Shown here: piece by piece, positions 1-6,589 of the stretch | Numbering within the stretch: the stretch's first letter is position 1 | Layout: each line of letters begins with the position of its first letter | Source: Chloroflexota bacterium | GTDB taxonomy: Bacteria; Chloroflexota; Ktedonobacteria; Ktedonobacterales; Ktedonobacteraceae | Length of the DNA stretch: 11,706 bases | Assembly: GCA_005881995.1 (NCBI GenBank) | Contig: VBHV01000103.1 | Location: 1 to 11,706, forward strand | Reading direction: 5' to 3' | Program-made: the position numbers and the translations under genes | The notes under the pieces: generated by a model | Seen by the model: the letters and a program-made list of their open reading frames with translations, nothing else | What the model was told of the DNA's origin: nothing | Database searches by the model: none

Positions 1-2
1 CA

Positions 3-1148
3 TATACGCTCCTGCAAATTCCCGTAGGCACTTTGCTGGATAGGGTTGGTATAAAGTGGATGATGAGAATTGGGACAATACTTTGGTCGGTTGCAAGCTT
101 CATGACCGCCATTGTCAGTGGCCTTGGGCTTATTCTCCTCTCCCGAATTCTTCTTGGTATTGGTGAGGCGCCGGCCTTTCCTGGCGCATCGAAAGCTACG
201 GGCTACTGGTTTCCTATCAAGGAGCGAGGACGTGCGACAACTACCTTTGATGCGGCAGCCAAGTTTTCAAGTGCTCTTGGGCTTCCTATTATTGCACTCG
301 TAGTTTCCGCATACGGTTGGCGTGCTGCTTTTTGGACGACTGGCATACTCAGTCTCATCTATGCTGTGGCCTATTGGGTACTCTATCGTGATCCAGGAGA
401 GTCAAGCGGTTTATCAGCAACGGAGCGGGATTATATCGTTGAAGGAGGGTCGCAACAAGAAGGCGCAGTTCCTACCAACACGACAGCAAATCTTCGCTTC
501 CTTTTGCGCCAACGGAAAATATGGGGGTTGACTCTTGGTTTTAGTTGCTATAACTACGCGTTTAACTTGTTTCTCGTGTGGTTGCCTGGCTATCTCCAAA
601 CACAATTGCATGCATCGGTATTGAAAAGCGGCTTGTACCTTATTATTCCTTGGCTGGTCGCAGGAGTAGCCGATGTGCTGATAGGAGGAGTCCTGGTTGA
701 TAAATTAATCGCAAGTGGCTATGAACCCACTAAAGTCAGAAGGGTTTTGTTTACCGTAGGTATGTTGCTTGGTATCGCAGCTATTGGAGCAGCCTTTACC
801 GCTAATGTCAATGTCGCAGTCACTTGGTTAACGATTTCTCTTGCTGGACTGGCTTTTGCCGCTCCTATTGCTTGGAGCATTCCATCTTTAATTGCTCCTA
901 AAGGGACTGTTGGAACTGTTGGCGGCATTATGAACTTCCTGGGCAATCTGGCAGGGATCGTAGCACCCATCGTCGCAGGTATTGTTGCTGATCGCACTGG
1001 CTTTGGCGTAAACTTCCTTATTACCGGCGCTATTCTTCTTGTTGGGATTTTCTGCTTCTTGTTCTTATTAGGCAGAATTGAACAGATCGAAGCTCCCCCA
1101 GCAGATATAAGCGGAATTACAGAGAGAATTCATACGCCTGCTGCTTAA
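3..1148 (+). CDS. MFS transporter, anion:cation symporter type (5' partial)
   Basis: This is a membrane permease of the major facilitator superfamily, probably importing an organic anion such as a sugar acid by proton or cation symport. The frame is open from the window edge. The codons before the first possible start (TTG at 33) already read as family sequence: QIPVGTLLDRVGIKW is the conserved MFS loop after TM2 (G-x-L-x-D-R-x-G). The true start therefore lies outside the window, and roughly the first 50 residues with TM1 are missing. GIGEAPAFPGASKATGYWFP and the following ERGRAT are typical of the anion:cation symporter (ACS) group that includes glucarate, galactonate and hexuronate carriers. 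About eleven hydrophobic segments follow, with a central hydrophilic loop (YRDPGESSG region). The C-terminal half is repeated in the truncated paralog just downstream. Codon use looks AT-richer than in the rest of the window. The family is clear; the substrate cannot be read from sequence. Confidence 0.85.
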   Translation, partial: YTLLQIPVGTLLDRVGIKWMMRIGTILWSVASFMTAIVSGLGLILLSRILLGIGEAPAFPGASKATGYWFPIKERGRATTTFDAAAKFSSALGLPIIALVVSAYGWRAAFWTTGILSLIYAVAYWVLYRDPGESSGLSATERDYIVEGGSQQEGAVPTNTTANLRFLLRQRKIWGLTLGFSCYNYAFNLFLVWLPGYLQTQLHASVLKSGLYLIIPWLVAGVADVLIGGVLVDKLIASGYEPTKVRRVLFTVGMLLGIAAIGAAFTANVNVAVTWLTISLAGLAFAAPIAWSIPSLIAPKGTVGTVGGIMNFLGNLAGIVAPIVAGIVADRTGFGVNFLITGAILLVGIFCFLFLLGRIEQIEAPPADISGITERIHTPAA

Positions 1149-1216
1149 TACACAAAGACATTCCTAGACGATTGCATAATCCTTAAAGAAGCAAGGTAGC
1201 AAAAATACTTCGCTAA

Positions 1217-1753
1217 AGAAGAGACGTTCTGCTGTATGCCATCATCCCCTGGGTTGTAGCGACGATTACAGACCTCGTCATTGGCGGCTGGCTGGTTGAT
1301 AGGCTCATTAAAAGCGGGCGTGATGCAACGAAAGTGCGCCAAACCTTACTGACCATCGGCATGCTGCTAGGAATTACAGTGTTGGGAGCGGCCTTTACCA
1401 CCAATCCCAATGTGGCGATCTTCTGGATATCGGTGGCGCTGGGTGGATTGGCTTTTTCCGCGCCCATTGGCTGGAGCATCCCTTCGCTCATTGCTCCCAA
1501 GGGCAGCGTGGGAACCGTCGGCAGCATCATGAATTGCGTCAGCAATGTGGCGGGCATTGCCGCTCCAATCGTAGCAGGCTATGTTGCTGATGCCACCGGG
1601 TCATTTGCTCTCAATTTCGTCATTGCAGGCGTCATCCTGGTTCTTGGTATTCTTAGCTACCTGTTCCTGCTTGGCAGAATTGAGCAGATACCAACTCCCG
1701 ATACTGTTGTTGAAACACCCCCTGTAGAAATGGAAACGCGCAGGGCATCGTAG
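1217..1753 (+). pseudogene. C-terminal remnant of a second MFS transporter
   Basis: An open frame from just after a TAA at 1214-1216 to the TAG at 1751-1753 encodes the C-terminal half (about 178 codons) of an MFS protein closely related to the preceding gene. Homology starts around 1226 (LLYAIIPWVVA against LYLIIPWLVAG in the intact copy) and continues in frame to the end. Shared blocks include WSIPSLIAPKG, APIVAG and LFLLGRIEQI. The N-terminal half, with about six membrane segments, is absent, and upstream DNA back to 1149 shows no trace of it. A GTG at 1334 could start a 139-residue product, but it falls inside an aligned segment and lacks a convincing ribosome site. I therefore call a pseudogene left by a 5' deletion or unequal recombination. 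The remnant is GC-richer than the upstream copy, which suggests an old divergence rather than a fresh duplication. Confidence 0.8.
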
Positions 1754-1775
1754 GGACGCGATGATGAACATGAAC

Positions 1776-1837
1776 AAATGGTCGGGGCTATTGTAGGGGC
1801 GCAATTTATTGCGCCCCTACAATAGCCCCGACCATTT
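1776..1837. repeat. Perfect palindrome with 30-bp arms (repeat element or terminator)
   Basis: The left arm 1776-1805 and right arm 1808-1837 are exact reverse complements, separated only by TT at 1806-1807. The core reads TTGTAGGGGCGCAAT and then its complement. The pairing stops at both ends (C1775 against T1838). The element lies 22 bases after the MFS remnant's stop and about 180 bases before phaB. It could act as a strong transcription barrier or be a dispersed palindromic repeat (REP- or MITE-like). A short TTTT follows the right arm, too little for a textbook intrinsic terminator. From memory, GTAGGGGCG-type hairpins are common in Chloroflexota genomes; I could not check this. Confidence 0.9.
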
Positions 1838-1929
1838 TATGAAAATCCATTGTCGTATCCTCGTTCGCTAATTTTGCTCCAATAAAGTTTGAAAGGCCAC
1901 GAGCACCCACTGGATATCCTCGCATGTGT

Positions 1930-1961
1930 TTGACTTTCAGCCACCTATGTACTACTACTAT
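1930..1961 (+). promoter_or_regulatory. Possible promoter upstream of phaB
   Basis: TTGACT at 1930-1935 is a near-consensus -35 element. The -10 region is weaker: TACTAC at 1953-1958 has 17-base spacing, and TACTAT at 1956-1961 has 20. It lies 55-85 bases ahead of phaB and after the palindrome, where a promoter for the phaB-pyrophosphatase-phaC set would be expected. The rest of 1838-2015 shows no other recognisable element. Confidence 0.35.
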
Positions 1962-2015
1962 TCTATGAGAGGTCAGGGCAAACTGTTTATCATTATTTGA
2001 AGGAGAAAGGACCCT

Positions 2016-2762
2016 ATGAGTAAGCGACTGGATGGTCAAACAGCAATCGTTACCGGCGCGGGGCGTGGTATTGGCCGCGCTATTGCCAAAGAACTGGCCG
2101 CAACGGGCGCCAATGTCGTCGTGAACTATGTGACAAGCGCCGATGCCGCCCACGAATTGGCCAGAGAGATCGAGGAGCTTGGGCCAAAAGTGCTGGTCGT
2201 ACAGGCTGATGTCACCGAGTACGACCAGGTGGGTGAGATGATCAAGCTGACCATCGAAACCTTTGGCCAGATCGACATCCTTGTCAATAACGCTGGCATC
2301 ACTCGCGACAAGACCCTCAAAAACATGACCAGGGAACACTGGGACGAAGTGATAGATGTCAATCTCGGCAGCCTATTTAACTGTACCAAGCAGGTTCTCC
2401 CTTTTATGCTGGAACGCAAGAGTGGTAAGATCGTCAATATCAGTTCGTTTGTAGCGCAGGGCGGCAACGTCGGGCAATCAAACTATGCCGCCACCAAAGC
2501 CGGTATCATTGGCTTTACCAAATCGCTCGCGCTGGAAGTGTCCCGTCACGGCATTACCGTGAACGCCGTCTGTCCGGGCTTCACCGAAACCGACATGCTC
2601 ATGACAGTGCCGGAGCATATACGTCAGCGCATCCTCGATAAAATCCCGATGGGTCGCTTTGGCAAGCCCGAAGAAATCGCTTCGTGTGTCCGCTATATCG
2701 TCACGGAGGCAGACTATATGACGGCTCAAGCGATTAGCATTAATGGTGGAGTGTACATCTAG
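2016..2762 (+). CDS. phaB: Acetoacetyl-CoA reductase (SDR family, PhaB-like)
   Basis: This cytoplasmic short-chain dehydrogenase most likely reduces acetoacetyl-CoA to (R)-3-hydroxybutyryl-CoA with NADPH, the monomer-forming step of polyhydroxybutyrate synthesis. The 248-residue length is normal. Visible motifs are the cofactor loop TGAGRGIG (13-20), NNAG (91-94) and the catalytic tetrad N116, S144, Y157, K161 within NYAATKAG. PhaB-like features are NNAGITRDKTLKNMT, the SLFNCTKQV segment and the C-terminal end SINGGVYI, close to the ending of known PhaB proteins. The ATG at 2016 follows a strong AGGAGAAAGG (2001-2010). The next gene starts 30 bases after the stop, so co-transcription is likely. 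FabG (3-oxoacyl-ACP reductase) is the main alternative because the two families overlap in sequence. The phaC gene two positions downstream favours PhaB. Confidence 0.85.
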   Translation: MSKRLDGQTAIVTGAGRGIGRAIAKELAATGANVVVNYVTSADAAHELAREIEELGPKVLVVQADVTEYDQVGEMIKLTIETFGQIDILVNNAGITRDKTLKNMTREHWDEVIDVNLGSLFNCTKQVLPFMLERKSGKIVNISSFVAQGGNVGQSNYAATKAGIIGFTKSLALEVSRHGITVNAVCPGFTETDMLMTVPEHIRQRILDKIPMGRFGKPEEIASCVRYIVTEADYMTAQAISINGGVYI

Positions 2763-2792
2763 CACTTGCTTATATTATGAGGGGTCAGCGCC

Positions 2793-4442
2793 GTGTCACA
2801 ACCGATCTACGTCATTGGACATAAAAACTCAGACCTGGACTCCATCGCCTCAGCTTATGCGTATGCTCGCCTGCTGCAACTGCAAGGGGAGGAAAACGCT
2901 ATTGCCGCGCGTAATGGCGTGTTAAAGGCCGAGGTGCGCTTTGTGCTCGAACGGTACCAGGTTGAACCGCCAGAGGCATTGGATGATGTCTATCTTCAGG
3001 TACGTGATGTGATGCGGCGTGGTGTGACATGCGCGCACATCGACCAGCCGCTCCTGGAGGCTGGCCAACTGCTCCAGGAACACAATCGCCGTTCCATGCC
3101 CGTCGTGGATTCAGAGAACAAGGTGCGCGGCATTATTGCCGTTGAGGATTTCGCCAAACTCTTTTTTAATGAACTTGACTCCCGCACGGTCAATCGCCTG
3201 CCCCTGTATCGTGACAACCTGATACGTGTTCTCAAAGGCCGCGTGCTGGTGGAAGGACGGCGCGAGCTTGGTGATCGCGTACTCGTCGGGGCCATGCAAG
3301 CCGAGACCATGGCGGATTATATCGAGCCGGGCTGCCTGGTGATACTTGGTGATCGCGAGGATGCCCAGCTCAAGGCGATTGAATGCGGTGCCGGGGCGCT
3401 GGTCGTGACAGGCGATTTGTTGGTTTCCGCGCGCACCATAGCAGCGGCTAAGAAGCAGGGAGTCATGGTCATCAGTACTCCACATCATACTTTTACCACT
3501 ACCCGCCTGATTAACTTGAGCATGCGTACCCAGGATATCATGTACCGCGAATTTGACAGTATCCATCCAGAAGATCAGATGAGCGACGTGCAGCGAACGC
3601 TGGCGCGCCGCCGCTCTCTACCTGTCGTGGATGCCGAGGGCAAGCTTGTAGGGTATCTTTCACGTACTGATCTCCTCAATGCGCGGCCAAAACGTATAGT
3701 GCTGGTGGATCATAATGAGCAATCACAGGCGGTCGATGGTATTGAGGAGGCCGAACTGCTAGGTATTATCGACCACCACCGCATTGCTGACGTGCATACC
3801 AACAAACCCATCATGTTCCGCGCCGATCCCGTTGGTTGTACCGGTACCATCATCGCTGGATTATATCATGAAGCAGATGTGCCCATCCCGCGAGAAGTAG
3901 CCGGACTGCTGCTGGGCGGGTTACTCTACGATACACTGATACTGCGTTCTCCAACCTGCACTGCGCGCGACGAGCGTGTAGCCACCGAACTGGCTGAAAT
4001 CACGGGAGAGGATATCGAGCAGTACGGCCAGGAAATTTTTGCGGCTGCCGCTACCGATATGAATGAACGCAGCGCGGAAGCCTTGATCACCGCCGACTTT
4101 AAAGAGTTCACCGTTCAGGACGCGAAGTTCGCTATCGGCACCGTTGAGACGGCCAGTCCCATGACCATCGAGAAACGTATCCCCGAACTGCTCTCAACCA
4201 TGCAGCAACTCGTTGACAAACGCGGCTACGACTTGCTGCTGTTTATGATCGTCGATATCATCAACATGCGCTGCCGTTTACTCATCTGGGGAGGCGAGCA
4301 GGCTGTTGCTGAAGTGCTGAAAGTCCGATTAGAGCCGGATGGACATTCGGTCGTCGTGGACGATCTTGTCTCTCGTAAGAAACAGGTGGTACCAATACTG
4401 CCGCGCATACAGGCCGCCCTCAAAAACTCAATCGCATCGTAA
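2793..4442 (+). CDS. ppaC: Manganese-dependent inorganic pyrophosphatase with CBS and DRTGG domains
   Basis: This is a family II (DHH) pyrophosphatase that hydrolyses PPi to phosphate in the cytoplasm, using Mn2+ or Co2+. The N-terminal DHH part shows GHKNSDLDS (9-17; ligands H10, D14, D16). It is interrupted by a regulatory insert: CBS 1 at about 70-125, a DRTGG-type domain at about 135-250 and CBS 2 at about 250-297. The DHH part then resumes with VDHNE (D306), the diagnostic IDHH (326-329) and LLYDT (D380). The DHHA2 domain follows, ending with SRKKQ (527-531). The 549-residue length fits the CBS-DRTGG subclass; in characterised members AMP and ADP inhibit while ATP or diadenosine polyphosphates activate. 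GTG at 2793 is chosen because GAGGGG lies upstream at proper distance and the DHH motif begins at residue 9. It sits between phaB and phaC, with an 87-base gap to phaC. Confidence 0.9.
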   Translation: MSQPIYVIGHKNSDLDSIASAYAYARLLQLQGEENAIAARNGVLKAEVRFVLERYQVEPPEALDDVYLQVRDVMRRGVTCAHIDQPLLEAGQLLQEHNRRSMPVVDSENKVRGIIAVEDFAKLFFNELDSRTVNRLPLYRDNLIRVLKGRVLVEGRRELGDRVLVGAMQAETMADYIEPGCLVILGDREDAQLKAIECGAGALVVTGDLLVSARTIAAAKKQGVMVISTPHHTFTTTRLINLSMRTQDIMYREFDSIHPEDQMSDVQRTLARRRSLPVVDAEGKLVGYLSRTDLLNARPKRIVLVDHNEQSQAVDGIEEAELLGIIDHHRIADVHTNKPIMFRADPVGCTGTIIAGLYHEADVPIPREVAGLLLGGLLYDTLILRSPTCTARDERVATELAEITGEDIEQYGQEIFAAAATDMNERSAEALITADFKEFTVQDAKFAIGTVETASPMTIEKRIPELLSTMQQLVDKRGYDLLLFMIVDIINMRCRLLIWGGEQAVAEVLKVRLEPDGHSVVVDDLVSRKKQVVPILPRIQAALKNSIAS

Positions 4443-4529
4443 CAAGCGGAGCATGGGTATCCTCACTTTTCTCAAAAATACCTTAAAATGGAGTAGCAAA
4501 AACAAAGGTGAGCAAGAAGGAGTAGTAAT

Positions 4530-6350
4530 ATGGCAGACACTACATCACCCGGCCAGAATCCCTTCGAAGCCTGGACGAAGCTGTTTGAGAATACCTTGAA
4601 AGGCTATGCAGCAACACATACAACCGATGGGCAGGCGCAGGAAAGTGGAAAAGACCCGTGGATCACTATAATCGATCAGCTCTGGCAGATCAACCCCTAT
4701 AGCAAATTGTTGCCCCTCGATCCCGCCGAGACAGCCCGCGCCTTCCAGCAGATGTGGATCGATGCCATGCACAATCCCGCACGCGCCTGGGCGAACTATA
4801 GCGATTTCGTCCAGCAGTATACGCAGGTGATGGCCTCGACCACACTCAAACTCTGGGGCCAGGATGCCAGCACGGTCGTCGAGCCAGAGAAAGGCGATAA
4901 ACGCTTCAGCTCGCCAGACTGGCAGCAAAATGCCATCTTCGACGTTATCAAGCAAAGCTATCTACTTGCTGCCACAGCCTTACTCAAAAGCGCCTCAGAA
5001 ATAGAGAAACTCGATGAAAAGCAGCAGCGCAAGCTCACCTTCTACCTGCGCCAGTTCCTGGATGCCATCAGCCCCACCAATATGCCTTTCACCAACCCGC
5101 AGGTGATCCACGAGACTATTTCGAGCGGCGGGCAAAACCTGGTCAAGGGCATGGAGCATCTCATGCGCGATATCCGGGCCGGGCAGATCAAGATGACCGA
5201 CACCGAAGCCTTCGAACCTGGTCGCAACCTGGCGCTCACTCCCGGCCAGGTGGTGCACCGGAACAAGCTGATCGAATTGATCCAGTATGCGCCATCGACC
5301 AGGAAGGTCTACTCGATCCCCCTGCTTTTCATTCCGCCCTGGATTAACAAGTACTACATCCTGGATATGCAGCCGCTGAACAGCCTCATCAAATTCCTGG
5401 TGGATAATGGCTTTACCGTCTTTGTCATCAGTTGGAAGAATCCCGATGCCTCTATGGAAGAGACTAGCTTCGAGGACTATCTCACGTTGGGGCCACTGAG
5501 CGCACTCGAAGTAATCAAGGAGATTACCGGCTCACCAAAGGTCAACCCTGTTGGCTACTGCATCGGCGGGACGCTGCTCTCTATGGCGCTGCCCTATCTC
5601 GTGGCCAAAGGGGATGAAACGGCCAATTCCGCCACCTTCTTTGTCGCGCTGCAAGACTTCAGCGAGGTGGGCGATACCTCCGTCTTCATCGACGAGCCGC
5701 AGGTGACGTACATCGAGGGGCAGATGATGGAGCGCGGCTACCTGGACAGCCGTTCGATGGCGAGCATGTTCAATATGCTGCGTGCCAACGACCTGATCTG
5801 GAGCAACGTGGTCAACAACTACTTACTGGGCAAGGAGCCCCCAGCCTTTGACCTGCTCTACTGGAACGCTGACGGCACACGCATGACCCGCGCCGCGCAC
5901 TCATTCTACCTGCGCAACACCTACCTGGAGAACAACCTGATCAAACCCAACAAGATCGTACTGAAGGGTGTTCCCATTGACCTTGGCCAGATTCACCAGG
6001 ACATCTACGCCGTTGGCACGCAGCAGGATCACATCGTGCCCTGGCAGTCGGCCTGGCGTATCTCGCAACTTGCCAGCGGCCCTGTGCGCTTCGCTCTCGG
6101 TGGCAGCGGCCACATCGCCGGTGTTATCAATCCTCCCACCAAAGGCAGAGGCTACTGGCTAAACGAGAAACCTGCCAAGACCGCCGCGCAGTGGTTCGAG
6201 GGCGCCGAACAGCACAAAGGCAGCTGGTGGACCGATTGGCTGGAATGGCTGCAAGCCCGTTCAGGCGAGCAAGTGCCTCCGCCCTCGTTGGGCAGTAAAA
6301 AGCATCCTCCCATCACTACCGCCCCGGGTACGTATGTGTTAGAGAAGTGA
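4530..6350 (+). CDS. phaC: Polyhydroxyalkanoate synthase, class I-like
   Basis: This enzyme polymerises (R)-3-hydroxyacyl-CoA, probably 3-hydroxybutyryl-CoA from the phaB product, into PHA at the granule surface with release of CoA. The 606-residue length fits single-subunit class I/II synthases, not the roughly 360-residue class III PhaC that needs PhaE. The N-terminal PhaC_N region covers about 60-260. The alpha/beta hydrolase core follows, with the segment VFVISWKNPD (287-296) and lipase-like box GYCIGG (342-347) with nucleophile C344. The triad is completed by D500 in QQDHIVPW and H528 in GSGHIAGVINPP. The D-to-H distance of 28 equals that in the Cupriavidus necator enzyme (D480/H508). 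The ATG at 4530 follows AGAAGGAG (4515-4522). No phasin, phaR, phaE or depolymerase gene follows. The C-terminus ends in a Pro-rich tail. Confidence 0.92.
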   Translation: MADTTSPGQNPFEAWTKLFENTLKGYAATHTTDGQAQESGKDPWITIIDQLWQINPYSKLLPLDPAETARAFQQMWIDAMHNPARAWANYSDFVQQYTQVMASTTLKLWGQDASTVVEPEKGDKRFSSPDWQQNAIFDVIKQSYLLAATALLKSASEIEKLDEKQQRKLTFYLRQFLDAISPTNMPFTNPQVIHETISSGGQNLVKGMEHLMRDIRAGQIKMTDTEAFEPGRNLALTPGQVVHRNKLIELIQYAPSTRKVYSIPLLFIPPWINKYYILDMQPLNSLIKFLVDNGFTVFVISWKNPDASMEETSFEDYLTLGPLSALEVIKEITGSPKVNPVGYCIGGTLLSMALPYLVAKGDETANSATFFVALQDFSEVGDTSVFIDEPQVTYIEGQMMERGYLDSRSMASMFNMLRANDLIWSNVVNNYLLGKEPPAFDLLYWNADGTRMTRAAHSFYLRNTYLENNLIKPNKIVLKGVPIDLGQIHQDIYAVGTQQDHIVPWQSAWRISQLASGPVRFALGGSGHIAGVINPPTKGRGYWLNEKPAKTAAQWFEGAEQHKGSWWTDWLEWLQARSGEQVPPPSLGSKKHPPITTAPGTYVLEK

Positions 6351-6390
6351 GAAAGGACGCATTAACTCTCCTCTCCTTCATCTCGTCCAT

Positions 6391-6411
6391 TTCAAGGAAC
6401 CGGTTCGTGAA
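6391..6411. repeat. Imperfect 21-bp inverted repeat after phaC
   Basis: TTCA (6391-6394) and GAACC (6397-6401) pair with GGTTC (6402-6406) and TGAA (6408-6411), with a small two-against-one mismatch between the blocks. The centre has no room for a loop and no T-run follows, so a protein-binding palindrome is more likely than a terminator. It lies between the phaC stop and the nickel transporter promoter. Confidence 0.4.
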
Positions 6412-6417
6412 TAAAAA

Positions 6418-6440
6418 TTGCAATTGCGAAAGTATTGCAA
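6418..6440. promoter_or_regulatory. Nur-like (Fur-family, nickel) operator
   Basis: Three TTGCRA hexamers lie here: TTGCAA (6418-6423), TTGCGA (6424-6429) and TTGCAA (6435-6440). The second and third are separated by exactly five bases (AAGTA). This reproduces the box described for the Streptomyces nickel regulator Nur, tTGCaa-N5-ttGCAA. The last hexamer coincides with the -35 element of the promoter for a nickel/cobalt permease, so binding of a metal-loaded repressor would block transcription. A further TTGCAA, inside the palindrome CTTGCAAG, lies at 6506-6511. The match is seen directly; the identity of the regulator is inferred, and no regulator gene is in the window. Confidence 0.6.
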
Positions 6441-6464
6441 TTAGGTACGATTCTAGATTATACT
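6435..6464 (+). promoter_or_regulatory. Promoter of the nickel/cobalt permease gene
   Basis: The -35 element TTGCAA (6435-6440) and the -10 element TATACT (6459-6464, one mismatch to consensus) are 18 bases apart. Transcription would start near 6471, giving a leader of about 120 nucleotides before the ATG at 6590. The -35 element lies inside the Nur-like operator. Confidence 0.55.
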
Positions 6465-6578
6465 CTTATGAGTGGCATGCTGCGCTCCGCGAAGGTGGAA
6501 AGCGCTTGCAAGAAAGCAGCAGGTCGTTCCTGTAGAGATGGCATCCATCCTGTTTGGTCAGCCTGACAGGTTGCACGC

Positions 6579-6585
6579 GAGGAGG
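6579..6585 (+). promoter_or_regulatory. Ribosome binding site fixing the permease start
   Basis: GAGGAGG lies four bases before the ATG at 6590. It decides the start in favour of 6590 over the in-frame TTG at 6554, which has no such site and would place this motif inside the coding region. Confidence 0.75.
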
Positions 6586-6589
6586 ATTC

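Noticed and set aside
33..35. TTG as the start codon of the first MFS gene
   Set aside because: The frame is open upstream to position 3 and encodes conserved MFS loop sequence there, so the gene is cut by the window edge and starts outside it.
1184..1221. TAAAGAAG direct repeat as an IS target-site duplication
   Set aside because: Only 22 bases separate the copies and no inverted terminal repeats or transposase remnant lie between them; it is noted only as a possible deletion scar.
1806..2339. 177-residue minus-strand ORF
   Set aside because: It runs antisense through the well-supported phaB gene, begins within the palindrome, has no family motifs and is explained as a shadow frame.
4453..4599. 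Small + strand ORF before and into phaC
   Set aside because: It overlaps phaC out of frame, has no properly spaced ribosome site and shows no recognisable motif; phaC has a strong site at 4515-4522.
6554..6589. Longer permease starting at TTG 6554
   Set aside because: The extra residues would be encoded by the Shine-Dalgarno region of the ATG at 6590, and that ATG gives the normal family N-terminus.
6471..6589. Cobalamin (AdoCbl) riboswitch
   Set aside because: Cobalt permeases are often under B12 control, but the conserved B12 box and the GCCACTG-type core are not present; only a loose CAGCCTGACAGG resemblance exists.
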